Part shown: piece by piece, positions 16,023-24,937 of the stretch
How positions within the stretch are numbered: position 1 is the stretch's first letter
How the letters are laid out: every line of letters begins with the position of its first letter
NCBI RefSeq assembly: GCF_009910365.1
Contig: NZ_CP036423.1
Location: 2,852,001-2,916,000, forward strand
Direction of reading: 5' to 3'
DNA: 64,000 nucleotides
Origin: Aequoribacter fuscus
GTDB lineage: Bacteria > Pseudomonadota > Gammaproteobacteria > Pseudomonadales > Halieaceae
The notes under the pieces: model-generated
Told to the model about the DNA's origin: nothing
The model's input: only the letters and a program-made list of their open reading frames with translations
The model's database searches: none
Translations under genes and position numbers: made by a program

Positions 16023-17831
16023 TTAATCCTCCAATAGTCCAGCGGGAATAGCCACCGGGGTTTGTAACAAAATTTGAGCGTAGGTTTTACCTTGCGGGTC
16101 GTTGCGTAAACTCGCCACACCGCCACCACCTAAGACATCATCGATTAAAAAGTTTAAAGCCGAAATTCCTGGCAAGTAGTAACGCGCGACAGCGCCAGAG
16201 CCCATAAAGTGAGCCAAACGCTCACTCACGCAGGCTTCAGTTAGAGTCGCAGCGATCCAAGGTAAATAACTGGCCTTACGCGCAATGACGCCGATATTTG
16301 CCTTGTTGCCCTTGTCGCCAGAGCGCCCCCAGGCTAATCGCTCTAACGGCACTTGCACGGTCGCGACATCAGAATCTACAGCGGGCACTTCAGGTGCAAC
16401 GCTGCGGCTTTGAGTGCTAAGGCTAGAACCTGAATCTGTGAACGCTTGCCGCTGAATTCCATCATCAAGTTCGATGGCAACCGTGTTGCGATCACGCAAA
16501 AACGAGAACAAGCGAATGACTGGCGAGGGTTTGGGCCGTGTTCCCGCAAAGCCTGCAAGACCCGCAGGCGCCGCCAAACCCACACCGGACAGCTCTTTCA
16601 ATAGCAGCATCAAAGCACGTTTGTCTTGATGTTTTGCGGCCACTTTAACGGCGACTTCGCGGGTCTCTGACTCTAAAGCGTAAGCGCCAAAATGTGAGCC
16701 ATCGCCCACCACCTCAATCAACACTTCATCAAAGTCAGGCGCTTTCATAGTGGTTAATTTAGCGCGCGCCCTAGCGACTGCACTTTCACCAAAACTGCGG
16801 GCGCGCCGCGAAGCACTCGCACCCACATAAAACCAAATACCTCCCAGGCGCCAGCCGTCCGCCCATGTCATTGATACTTTGAGCTGCTCGGGCACGCCGG
16901 CACCTTTAGCGCCCTCGACTCTAACGCGCTCGGCGTCGAGTTGAGTGACGTCCACGTGGGTAAAATCGCAAATCACATCGGGTAAGTGATAGGCAGAAGG
17001 GTCGCCAATTTCATACAATAATTGCTCGCAAACGGTGCCCACTGAGATCAAGCCACCCGTATCTTTAGGCTTACTGATGTCGCAAGAGCCATCGGCAAAT
17101 ACGGTAGCAATGGGATAACCCACGTCGACCAATGAGTCAGCAACCCCATGCCAATCGGTGAAATTACCACCCGTAGCCTGCGGGCCACACTCAATCAAAT
17201 GCCCAGCTAACGACGCGCCGGCTAAACAATCTAGATCAGATGCCGTCCAACCAAATTCGTGAATACACGCGCCGAGAGTCACAGCCGAATCAACGCAGCG
17301 CCCCGTAATCACAATATCGGCACCTAGGCCCAAGGCTTCGGCAATGGGGAACGCGCCTAAATACGCATTGATACTGGCGATCTTCTCAACTGGCGGAAAG
17401 GGCTCACCACTGAACATCTCCGTTACGCCCAAAGTAGCCAATTCGTCTTTCTGGTGGATGAGGTCATCACCGAGAACGACGGCGACCTTTAACTCCAGTC
17501 CCTGCGAATCGATGATATCGCGGAGTGCTTGGGCACAGGCTAAGGGGTTCACCCCGCCCGCATTCGATACTATTTTTACACCTTGCTCGGCAATTTGCGT
17601 CAAATGAGGCGCCATCACAGCGTGCACGAAGTCGGTGGCATAACCCAAGGATTCATCGGTGCTGCGAGCACGCGCCATAATCGACATCGTGATTTCCGCG
17701 AGATAATCAAACACGATGTAATCGAGATCACCCTCACGCAAAAACTGAGGCAAAGCCATATCGGACTCACCCCAATAGCCACTCGCCCCACCGATACGAA
17801 CAGATGGTTTACTCATGTGTTGTCCCGTCAT
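16023..17831 (-). CDS. AtuA-family DUF1446 protein
   Basis: A 602-residue protein with the DUF1446/AtuA N-terminal domain (VRIGGASGYWGESDMALPQFL and VSNAGGVNPLAC) and the C-terminal AtuA-like swivel domain (WGRSGDKGNKANIGVIARK). AtuA is needed for citronellol/geraniol use in pseudomonads; its reaction is unknown. ATG at 17831 is preferred because GGAG lies 7-8 bases upstream; a TTG at 17837 is the longer option. It is the first gene of the five-gene carboxylase operon and is divergent from a TetR gene, whose product probably controls it. Confidence 0.88.
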   Translation of the reverse strand: MTGQHMSKPSVRIGGASGYWGESDMALPQFLREGDLDYIVFDYLAEITMSIMARARSTDESLGYATDFVHAVMAPHLTQIAEQGVKIVSNAGGVNPLACAQALRDIIDSQGLELKVAVVLGDDLIHQKDELATLGVTEMFSGEPFPPVEKIASINAYLGAFPIAEALGLGADIVITGRCVDSAVTLGACIHEFGWTASDLDCLAGASLAGHLIECGPQATGGNFTDWHGVADSLVDVGYPIATVFADGSCDISKPKDTGGLISVGTVCEQLLYEIGDPSAYHLPDVICDFTHVDVTQLDAERVRVEGAKGAGVPEQLKVSMTWADGWRLGGIWFYVGASASRRARSFGESAVARARAKLTTMKAPDFDEVLIEVVGDGSHFGAYALESETREVAVKVAAKHQDKRALMLLLKELSGVGLAAPAGLAGFAGTRPKPSPVIRLFSFLRDRNTVAIELDDGIQRQAFTDSGSSLSTQSRSVAPEVPAVDSDVATVQVPLERLAWGRSGDKGNKANIGVIARKASYLPWIAATLTEACVSERLAHFMGSGAVARYYLPGISALNFLIDDVLGGGGVASLRNDPQGKTYAQILLQTPVAIPAGLLED

Positions 17832-17887
17832 TGACAAGCTCCAACTTTGGGCTTGCGCTTTTTATGAATCTGACTCAATATAAATGA

Positions 17888-17913
17888 GCCTAAATCATTA
17901 AATATTTTTAGGC
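17888..17913. promoter_or_regulatory. Candidate TetR operator between atuA-like and tetR genes
   Basis: GCCTAAA and TTTAGGC form a perfect 7-bp inverted repeat with a 12-base A+T-rich spacer, about 23 bases before the TetR ATG. A dyad with 19-base centre-to-centre arms in a divergent tetR intergenic region is the usual TetR operator placement. No binding evidence is available from sequence alone. Confidence 0.5.
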
Positions 17914-17935
17914 AAGAGAAACAAGGCGTATCTTC

Positions 17936-18622
17936 ATGGCAAAACCAGCAGCAACAAGCACTCGACGCGAAAAAATGGAAGCAAAAGAACGCACCATTCT
18001 GGACGCTGCACGCATCGAGTTCAGCGAGCGCGGGTTCGAGAACGCCAAGATGAGCGCGATAGCAAAGCGCGCAGAAGTCGCCGAAGGCACCGTGTATTTG
18101 TACTACCGCAACAAGAAAGAACTGCTCGACGCCGTTGTCGCTCAATTTTGGCAAGTGCTGACACAGGGTGCCCGCAAGGCGACACAGGCTCATGAGGACA
18201 CCCTAGATAAGCTCAAGGCATTAGCAGACTTTCACTTGCGCGAACTCGTCAAAGACTTCGATTTTGTGGGTTTTACCGTGCGGACGCGCGAGACAGGTAC
18301 CTTAGACTCACCCAGTCTCAACCCCATTCGCGGCTACGTTGCGGTATTTGATGAGCTTTTCCGACAAGGTGTTGATCGCGGCATCTTTCAGGAGACAACG
18401 CCTTTGTGGGTTATCCGCGACTTGTTCTACGGCACGCTCGAGTATTCCTCTAGAACACTGCATTTACACAAAAATCGGGATGCGGAAGCTGTGACTCAGC
18501 ACTTAACTGAGGTGTTTATGAGCCTGTACGGCAACGCGAAAGCGGTTCACAACGATACCAGCTTGCAGGGTATTGAAGCGCGACTAGCGAGTATTGAGGC
18601 TAAGCTCGACGCTCGTCGCTAA
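17936..18622 (+). CDS. TetR/AcrR family transcriptional regulator
   Basis: A 228-residue regulator with the N-terminal TetR helix-turn-helix at about residues 20-66 (AARIEFSERGFENAKMSAIAK, then AEGTVYLYYRNKKELLDAV) and a variable ligand-binding C-terminal domain. The Y-L-Y-Y-R segment resembles the FadR/PsrA-like regulators that answer to acyl-CoAs. It is divergent from the AtuA-like carboxylase operon with a dyad in between, so autoregulation and control of that operon, induced by an acyl-CoA, is the likely mode. Confidence 0.9.
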   Translation: MAKPAATSTRREKMEAKERTILDAARIEFSERGFENAKMSAIAKRAEVAEGTVYLYYRNKKELLDAVVAQFWQVLTQGARKATQAHEDTLDKLKALADFHLRELVKDFDFVGFTVRTRETGTLDSPSLNPIRGYVAVFDELFRQGVDRGIFQETTPLWVIRDLFYGTLEYSSRTLHLHKNRDAEAVTQHLTEVFMSLYGNAKAVHNDTSLQGIEARLASIEAKLDARR

Positions 18623-18654
18623 CTGAACAACAGATAGTGACCGCTGCAAGAAAC

Positions 18655-18864
18655 TTAGTAAATTCCCGACCACTTCGCGATCATTTGGCTCAGAACACTG
18701 AACCCGACAGTGACGCCGATCAACAAAAGCATCATTCGAAAAGGCTTAAACGGTTTGCGCTCGACCGAGTTGACACCGCGGCTGCAAAACTCATCAACTT
18801 TAGCTTGGTCCTCGGGGTACAACCTTGGCTCATCATTCGAAGACGTCGTTTGAGAGTCGCTCAT
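18655..18864 (-). CDS. DUF3094 family small membrane protein
   Basis: A 69-residue protein recognised by LYPEDQAKVDEF, GVNSVERKPFKPFR and one C-terminal transmembrane helix (MMLLLIGVTVGFSVLSQMIA). DUF3094 proteins are short and common in Pseudomonas relatives; the function is unknown. ATG at 18864 is chosen over 18918 because the family begins close to the L-x-PEDQ motif and GAGG lies upstream. It converges with the TetR gene and precedes the acyl-CoA dehydrogenase on another transcript. Confidence 0.8.
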   Translation of the reverse strand: MSDSQTTSSNDEPRLYPEDQAKVDEFCSRGVNSVERKPFKPFRMMLLLIGVTVGFSVLSQMIAKWSGIY

Positions 18865-18938
18865 ATTAGTGAACCTCAGAGTGATTAATGGGCGAAGTGT
18901 AAGAACATCTTCGCCCAATTTCCAGTGCTGCTGTGATC

Positions 18939-20741
18939 TTAAGAGACCGCGAACAGTGCCTCGGGCATTTGCATTAGCGGCTCTGCGCCACCTTCGATCG
19001 CGAGCTTGTGCCCCTGAGCTCGAGGCAGTAAACGCTTAAAGTAGAACTCCGCGGTCATTAACTTAGCACGCATAAAGTCTGCATCGGCCGCTCGGGCTGG
19101 GTCGTCAAGTAGGCGTGCCGCGGTGCTGGCAAGCTGCGCCCAGAAGTAGGCTAACACAACGTAACCGCTATACATCAAGTAATCTACCGAGGCAGCGCCG
19201 GCTTCGTCAGCGTTGTGCATCGCTTTTTCACCGATACTGAGCGATAACGTTAACCACTCGTCCTTTAACGCGCTAACCGTACTGATGTAGCCGGCGACTT
19301 GCTCGGGGTGTGCACCTTGGCAAAATTCATCCATGATCGCAGTGAAGTCCATCAGTAATTTACCACCACTACCCAAGACTTTACGGCCGATCAAGTCCAT
19401 TGCTTGAACACCCGTAGTACCCTCATATAAAAGCGCAATACGTGCATCTCGTACGATTTGCTCCATGCCCCACTCACGGATATAACCGTGCCCGCCTAAG
19501 ACCTGAACACCGTGGTTCGCCGCCTCAAAACCCAACTCGGTCACAAAAGCTTTGGCAATCGGGGTTAACAGCGCCATGAGGTTATCGGCTTGTTTAGCTT
19601 GCTCTTCGTTGCCAGCGCGAATAATGTCGCCTTGCAAAGCCAAAAAGAATAAAAATGCTCGGCTTCCCTCGGCGATGGCGCGCTGTGTTAGCAGCATGCG
19701 GCGAACGTCAGGGTGCACTAGGATTGGATCTGCTGGACCGTCGGGATTTTTGGGGCCCGTTAATGAGCGCATTGCGAGACGCTCACGGGCGTAACTAAAG
19801 GCGCCTTGATACGCCAACTCAGCGTGACACAAACCTTGTACTGCGGTGCCTAAGCGTGCGGCGTTCATAAAAGTAAACATACAGTTAAGACCGCGATTCT
19901 CAGGCCCAATTAAGTAACCCTTGGCGCCATCAAAATTCATCACGCAGGTGGCAGAAGCTTTAATGCCCATTTTCGATTCGATCGAAGCACAGTTAAGCGC
20001 GTTTCGGCCCCCCAAGGTACCGTCTTCATTCACGTTGACCTTAGGCACTACGAACAGCGAAATGCCCTTGGTGCCCTCGGGCGCACCCTCTATGCGTGCA
20101 ATAACGATGTGGACGATATTTTCAGCCATATCGTGCTCGCCCGCGCTAATAAAGATCTTTGTCCCGTGTAGCGAAAAGCTACCATCGTCGTTTCTGACTG
20201 CTTTGGTGCGAAGCAAGCCCAAATCGGTACCGCAGTGCGGTTCGGTGAGGCACATGGTGCCCGTCCACTCGCCAGAGACCAGACGCGTTAAGTAGCGTTG
20301 TTTTTGCTCTTCGCTGCCGTGCTCTTCCAAGGTTTTGATGGCGCCGTGGCTCAAGCCGGGGTACATCGACCAAGCCCAGTTTGCGGTTCCAGTCAGCTCG
20401 CTCATGCATAAACCCAAGGTATTGGGCATTCCCTGACCGCCGTACTCAACATCCGCGGCTAACGAAGGCCAACCGCCCTCGACGTACTGGGCGTACGCTT
20501 GAGCAAACCCTGCGGGGGTTTTGACGCCCTCGGGGGTCCATTGGCAACCCTCTTCGTCACCCGACTCGTTGAGAGGTGCAAGCACGTCTTCACAGAATTT
20601 TGCGCCTTGCTCCAGAATTGCATCGATCAAGTCGGGGCTCACTTCCTCAAATTCCGGTAAAGAGGCGTACACATCATCAACGCCTAAAACATCGTGAAGG
20701 ACAAATTGTAGATCTCGGGTGGGCGCTTTGTAGGTAGGCAT
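18939..20741 (-). CDS. Acyl-CoA dehydrogenase with C-terminal extension (DmdC-like family)
   Basis: A 600-residue flavoprotein, longer than the usual 380 because of an N-terminal helical extension and the acyl-CoA dehydrogenase C-terminal domain (about residues 470-600). The FAD/substrate motifs MCLTEPHCGTDLG and KIFISAGEHD, and YEGTTGVQAMDLIGRK containing the catalytic Glu, are present. The family covers medium- and long-chain acyl-CoA dehydrogenases and the methylmercaptopropionyl-CoA dehydrogenase DmdC. It forms the first beta-oxidation double bond. It stands alone on the minus strand with GAGGAAA before the ATG. The chain preference is not readable. Confidence 0.9.
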   Translation of the reverse strand: MPTYKAPTRDLQFVLHDVLGVDDVYASLPEFEEVSPDLIDAILEQGAKFCEDVLAPLNESGDEEGCQWTPEGVKTPAGFAQAYAQYVEGGWPSLAADVEYGGQGMPNTLGLCMSELTGTANWAWSMYPGLSHGAIKTLEEHGSEEQKQRYLTRLVSGEWTGTMCLTEPHCGTDLGLLRTKAVRNDDGSFSLHGTKIFISAGEHDMAENIVHIVIARIEGAPEGTKGISLFVVPKVNVNEDGTLGGRNALNCASIESKMGIKASATCVMNFDGAKGYLIGPENRGLNCMFTFMNAARLGTAVQGLCHAELAYQGAFSYARERLAMRSLTGPKNPDGPADPILVHPDVRRMLLTQRAIAEGSRAFLFFLALQGDIIRAGNEEQAKQADNLMALLTPIAKAFVTELGFEAANHGVQVLGGHGYIREWGMEQIVRDARIALLYEGTTGVQAMDLIGRKVLGSGGKLLMDFTAIMDEFCQGAHPEQVAGYISTVSALKDEWLTLSLSIGEKAMHNADEAGAASVDYLMYSGYVVLAYFWAQLASTAARLLDDPARAADADFMRAKLMTAEFYFKRLLPRAQGHKLAIEGGAEPLMQMPEALFAVS

Positions 20742-20957
20742 GTTGGTTTCCTCGACTCTATGTTAACAGCGGCAACATTTTGCCGACGACGCCATTATAG
20801 TCAAGTTAATTGGGCTTTAAATGGCACTAATCACGAATCACCACCGCCGACAGCCCGCGCTCGATTGATGAAGCTTGAACACTAAAGATCGACTCCGACA
20901 CCAGAAACACACGTACCGTGTGGCAATCTACATTGAGTTAACCACAAGGACCCCCTC
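20742..20957. promoter_or_regulatory. Divergent promoter region, acyl-CoA dehydrogenase / comF
   Basis: This 216-base gap separates divergent starts. A short dyad GGCAA-CATTT-TGCC near 20770 and A+T-rich stretches are visible, but no confident promoter boxes or gene. AAGGACC before 20958 is the comF ribosome site. Confidence 0.3.
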
Positions 20958-21704
20958 ATGCGTATTCAGCAACACGCTAATTGGCTACTCAATACTCTGT
21001 TACCCAAAATATGCCGACTGTGTCAGCAACATTCGGATACCGATCACACGCTTTGCACGTTCTGCAGAGACAGCCTTGTACAGAACTCACCTGCGTGTGT
21101 GCGATGCGGAGAATATTTGCCCGCCTCTGTGACACACGGCTGCCCCTACTGCACGCCGGGGCGATTTGCCTTCGACGCCTGCCACGCACCTTGGCAATAC
21201 AGCGAAGGTTTACGCTACCTAATTCATCGATGGAAATTTGTTCAAACCACCAACCTGACGTCGGCTCTGGCAGACTTACTGCTTGAGGGACTCCCAACCG
21301 ATCACTCCATCGACAGACTAATACCCATGCCCTTGCATTGGCGTAGAACCTGGCAACGTGGATACAACCAATGTGCATTATTGGCTGAATATGTGTCGAG
21401 AGAGCTCGCCATTGAGGTAAGCAATGCGCTCAGCTGCAGTATGTACCAAGCGCCGCAGCATAAAACCCCCCATCGACAAGCTCGAGAACTATCGGATAAA
21501 CACTTTCGTTGCGGGCAAAACTTAGAGGGCTTACGCTTAGCCCTAATCGATGATGTAATGACAACCGGCCAAACGGCCCACCGCGCGGCTCAGTGCTTAA
21601 AACAGGCCGGCGCGGAATACGTCACAATTTGGTGTATCGCTAAAACACCTAAACCAGGAGCCCCATGCGCCGGTACTGCTTCAAACTCTTATGCTGTGCA
21701 TTGA
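20958..21704 (+). CDS. comF: ComF family phosphoribosyltransferase-like protein
   Basis: A 248-residue ComF protein. The N-terminal zinc region has four CxxC pairs (Cys19/22, 33/36, 47/50, 62/65). The phosphoribosyltransferase domain ends with the PRPP motif IDDVMTTG at about 197-204. ComF proteins are needed for DNA uptake and transformation in several naturally competent bacteria and act in the cytoplasm. A type IV pilus cluster lies in the same window. The last 13 residues overlap the modA signal-peptide coding region by 40 bases, which is unusual for this family and links comF to modA translation. Confidence 0.9.
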   Translation: MRIQQHANWLLNTLLPKICRLCQQHSDTDHTLCTFCRDSLVQNSPACVRCGEYLPASVTHGCPYCTPGRFAFDACHAPWQYSEGLRYLIHRWKFVQTTNLTSALADLLLEGLPTDHSIDRLIPMPLHWRRTWQRGYNQCALLAEYVSRELAIEVSNALSCSMYQAPQHKTPHRQARELSDKHFRCGQNLEGLRLALIDDVMTTGQTAHRAAQCLKQAGAEYVTIWCIAKTPKPGAPCAGTASNSYAVH

Positions 21705-22366
21705 GCGCACTTGCGCTATCTGCAAACGCTTCCAATCTGCGGGTTGCTGTGGCATCGAACTTTGTCCCGGTACTTGAAGCGTTAATGGAAACCGTGCCAC
21801 CCCCCGATAAAGTCACAATCATCTCGGGTGCCACGGGAGCTCTTAGCAACCAAATTCTGATGGGTGCCCCGTTCGATGTGCTGCTAGCGGCCGATAAAGA
21901 CCGACCGACAACACTTGCGAACGAGAAGCAGCTAACGCCCCCTATCTGCTATGCCCAAGGACAACTCGTACTCATGGGCGCGCAATCTCTTGCAGACCTT
22001 AACGTAGGTGGACGTATTGCAATCGCCAATCCGCTGACCGCGCCTTATGGCCGAGCCGCCAAAGAAGTGCTGCAACGCGTCAATATTCCTACCTTGCAGG
22101 TCATTCAGGGTAACAACGCACAGCAAGCCTATCAATTTAAAGCCAGTGGTAACGTAATGTTTGCCTTAGTGCCGGCCTCATTGGCTGAGGGTTTCGCGAT
22201 TCCGAGCGATTGGTACAGCCCAATTGAGCAGTTCGCCGTCTCAGTAAGACCCGCAGGGCACACCAACCACCAAAGCGCCGAAGCGTTTTTGTTGTGGCTA
22301 TCGAATGACGAGGTACAATCACGCTTACGCCAATATGGTTATAGCCGCTGCCAACATGACTCTTGA
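21665..22366 (+). CDS. modA: Molybdate ABC transporter substrate-binding protein
   Basis: A 233-residue periplasmic binding protein with a signal peptide (RRYCFKLLCCALSALALSANA) and the ModA pattern: LRVAVASNFVPVLEAL, SGATGALSNQI and ADKDRPTTL. Residues in NPLTAPYGRAAKEVL contribute to oxyanion binding. It captures molybdate or tungstate for ModB/ModC. Its CAGGAG ribosome site and start lie inside the end of comF. The gene overlaps modB by 11 bases. No molybdenum cofactor riboswitch or ModE site was recognised upstream. Confidence 0.9.
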   Translation: MRRYCFKLLCCALSALALSANASNLRVAVASNFVPVLEALMETVPPPDKVTIISGATGALSNQILMGAPFDVLLAADKDRPTTLANEKQLTPPICYAQGQLVLMGAQSLADLNVGGRIAIANPLTAPYGRAAKEVLQRVNIPTLQVIQGNNAQQAYQFKASGNVMFALVPASLAEGFAIPSDWYSPIEQFAVSVRPAGHTNHQSAEAFLLWLSNDEVQSRLRQYGYSRCQHDS

Positions 22367-23033
22367 TGTACTGACCATAACGCTCAAGCTAGCCTCAGTA
22401 ACAACCCTGATTCTGCTGTTGTTGTCCCCCCCTATTGCTTGGTGGTTGAGCCGAGGGCACTCATGGTCGCGATCGATCGTTGAGGCTATCGTAGCGCTTC
22501 CCCTAGTGCTGCCCCCGACCGTACTGGGATTTTACCTGTTGATTTTTTTTGCCCCCAACACTGCACTCGGTCAGTTCTGGCAGGCACTTACCGGCTCACC
22601 GTTGAGTTTTAGCTTTTCCGCACTGGTCATTGGCTCAGTCATTTACTCTATACCCTTTGTCGTCCAACCCCTACAAAGCGCCTTTCAACAAATTCCCATT
22701 GGCATTTTAGAGTCGGCGGCGTCGCTAGGGGCCACCTCTATTGATCGCTTCTTCAGTATCGTGGTGCCTATGTGTAAGCGAAGTTTCATTACCGCGGGCT
22801 GCCTAGGCTTTGCGCATACGGTTGGCGAGTTTGGCGTGGTACTTATGATTGGCGGGAATATTCCGGGCGAAACCCAAGTGCTATCAATCGCCTTGTTCGA
22901 CTCAGTCGAGCGCCTCAACTTTGCCGAAGCCCATGCCGTTGCCGGCGGCCTGTTGGTATTTTCTCTGGCTGTATTGATTAGCCTCTATCGCCTAAACCCT
23001 GCCAATACGCATTCTTCGTGGGTAAGCCGATGA
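22356..23033 (+). CDS. modB: Molybdate ABC transporter permease
   Basis: A 225-residue inner-membrane permease with about five transmembrane segments. It keeps the family signature PLVLPPTVLGFYLL and the cytoplasmic EAA-type loop LESAASLGATSIDRFFSIVVP, followed by GFAHTVGEFGVVLMIGGNIPGET. The ATG at 22356 (MTLDVLTITLKL) is chosen on the usual N-terminus; 22335 and 22305 are longer alternatives and no strong ribosome site separates them. It overlaps modA, consistent with coupling. It forms the channel for ModA-delivered molybdate. Confidence 0.88.
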   Translation: MTLDVLTITLKLASVTTLILLLLSPPIAWWLSRGHSWSRSIVEAIVALPLVLPPTVLGFYLLIFFAPNTALGQFWQALTGSPLSFSFSALVIGSVIYSIPFVVQPLQSAFQQIPIGILESAASLGATSIDRFFSIVVPMCKRSFITAGCLGFAHTVGEFGVVLMIGGNIPGETQVLSIALFDSVERLNFAEAHAVAGGLLVFSLAVLISLYRLNPANTHSSWVSR

Positions 23034-23082
23034 TGACCAGCACCAAGCCTTACACAAAGCGCAGCCAGGCTGAGTTCGACCG

Positions 23083-24120
23083 ATGAGCTTAGTGTTTAGA
23101 GCCCGCAATAGTATGGTTTCTGCCGCGGTGGAGTTGACGCTCAAAAATCATACATGCACGGTAATTTTTGGGCCCAGTGGCAGCGGCAAGACCAGTCTAC
23201 TGCGCGCGATCGCCGGACTTCAAAGTCCACTGGAAGTTACCCAGCTGACTGTCGATGAACGCGATGTGCGTCAGTTGCCCTCACATCAACGCCCCGTCGT
23301 ACTGAGCGCCCAGAATGCTGCGCTGTTCCCACACTTCACCGCGCATCAAAATCTCGTGTATGGCCTAACAAGACGGCAAGGAAACATCTCTGACGTGCAG
23401 CACGTGGTCGAGGGCTTAGGCATCGGCCCCTTGCTGGAACGAATGCCCGCGAGCTTATCCGGCGGCGAGGCACAACGAGTGGCATTAGGGCGGGCCTTGC
23501 TGGCCAACCCATCATGGTTGCTCCTGGACGAGCCCCTGACGAATCTGGATCAGAACGCCCGCAAGCAAATCGTCAAATTTTTGAGCGAATGGCGCAAGCA
23601 GCGGCAGATTAGCGTCATTTACGTTACTCATGATATTACAGAAGCGTTAGCGTTGGCCGACCAAGTCATTACTTTGGCAAACGGGGAGGTCATAAAATCG
23701 GGGCGCCCCGACGTGTTATTGGGCTACGAAGATTCGCAACAAGACCTGAGCAGCGTTTTGTCCGCGCACCTAACGCACCACTACAAAGACGATAAGTTAA
23801 GCGAACTGCTGCTCGAGGGACATCGTTTACTCGTACCCGAGGTCACAACACACGACGAAACCAAACCGCTTTACCTTCAAATTGCGGCAAAAGATGTCAG
23901 CCTGGCTTTGGAGCGCCCTGAGCGGAGTAGTATCTTGAACTTGCTCCCCTGCACCATTGGTGCCATTGATCTTAGCAGTGAAGCGAGCGCCACCATTACG
24001 CTCAATCTAGGTGCTCAGCAGTTACTCGCTAAAATCACGCGCCGCTCGGTGCGCGAACTCGACTTACAGGTCGGGCAAGAAGTATGGGCCCAAGTCAAAG
24101 GCATTTCGCTACAGACCTAA
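23083..24120 (+). CDS. modC: Molybdate ABC transporter ATP-binding protein
   Basis: A 345-residue ATPase. The Walker A motif GPSGSGKTS is at about 30-38, the signature LSGGE at 125-129, Walker B LLLDEP at 146-151 and the switch HD in YVTHD. A C-terminal Mop/TOBE domain (about 280-345) binds molybdate and can inhibit transport. It completes the comF-modABC unit, starting 49 bases after modB. Its TAA interlocks with the stop of the convergent acyltransferase gene in a 4-base overlap. Confidence 0.92.
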   Translation: MSLVFRARNSMVSAAVELTLKNHTCTVIFGPSGSGKTSLLRAIAGLQSPLEVTQLTVDERDVRQLPSHQRPVVLSAQNAALFPHFTAHQNLVYGLTRRQGNISDVQHVVEGLGIGPLLERMPASLSGGEAQRVALGRALLANPSWLLLDEPLTNLDQNARKQIVKFLSEWRKQRQISVIYVTHDITEALALADQVITLANGEVIKSGRPDVLLGYEDSQQDLSSVLSAHLTHHYKDDKLSELLLEGHRLLVPEVTTHDETKPLYLQIAAKDVSLALERPERSSILNLLPCTIGAIDLSSEASATITLNLGAQQLLAKITRRSVRELDLQVGQEVWAQVKGISLQT

Positions 24121-24845
24121 GATTTTTTACGGCCGGCTGGATAAATAGTGTCGAGCAACCATTGCCACGTGGTGTTGTCTTTTAGCACGGCCCGATCAAT
24201 GCCATCAAAAAAGTCGATAACGCCTTGCGGATCACGAAAATGATCCATCCTTGTGACCATCTCGCGCTCGGGATCTAGTTGCTTTACGATTTTCGCAGGG
24301 TTGCCCGCCACCACGACATTGGCGGGTACCGATTGCGTCACAACCGCACCGGCACCAACCACAGAGTTGTCGCCTATCGTCACGCCTTTCAGAATAGTCG
24401 CATGATCGCCAATCCAGACGTTGTTGCCAATGCGAACCGGTCGAGGCTCGGGATCGCGAGCGTTACGATCGTACAGCGTGTGCCAATCGGAATCAGTCAC
24501 ATAGGCGCCGTTCGCCATCATCACGCCATCACCAATACGTATCTCATCGCTCGCGCTGATTCGCACACCAGGCGACAACAATGCGGCATCGCCTATGATG
24601 AGAGTCCCCAGACCCGCATCGCGCCCCCATACGCCCAACTCGACGCGGTGCGAGGGCTCGCCGATCGCCGTCAAACTGTGGCCAATATGAATGTTTGGCC
24701 CCGAAATTTTCACATACCAAGGTTTCATGACGGTGTGGTACGGCCCCAGTGAGGCACATTCGGGTCGCAAAAAATATTCGGTGTACCAATGACGAAACTG
24801 CAAATGCAGCTTTTTTAGCCAATACGGTCGGTTGTCTTGCTTCAC
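24117..24845 (-). CDS. Hexapeptide-repeat acyltransferase
   Basis: A 242-residue left-handed beta-helix protein with hexad repeats in the middle (LIGDAALLSPGVRISAS; IGDGVMMANGAYV; IGNNVWIGDHATILKGV; IGDNSVVGAGAVV). The closing AGNPAKIV motif is typical of maltose/galactoside-type acetyltransferases. The His in DSDWHTLYD is a likely catalytic base. The N-terminal 60 residues resemble no recognised domain. It probably acetylates a sugar or cell-surface precursor using acetyl-CoA, but the acceptor is unknown. It converges on modC with interlocked stops. Confidence 0.82.
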   Translation of the reverse strand: MKQDNRPYWLKKLHLQFRHWYTEYFLRPECASLGPYHTVMKPWYVKISGPNIHIGHSLTAIGEPSHRVELGVWGRDAGLGTLIIGDAALLSPGVRISASDEIRIGDGVMMANGAYVTDSDWHTLYDRNARDPEPRPVRIGNNVWIGDHATILKGVTIGDNSVVGAGAVVTQSVPANVVVAGNPAKIVKQLDPEREMVTRMDHFRDPQGVIDFFDGIDRAVLKDNTTWQWLLDTIYPAGRKKS

Positions 24846-24937
24846 GCTTACCTCAAATCTCAGGGGCTTATTAACACCGTCGCTCGACGAATTGCGCTAT
24901 GATGACAGCGACCATTCATGAGGTGCAAGTGTAAGCC

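Noticed and set aside
20970-24120. Molybdenum cofactor riboswitch or ModE site before modABC
   Set aside because: modA starts within comF and the region before comF shows no recognisable structured motif.
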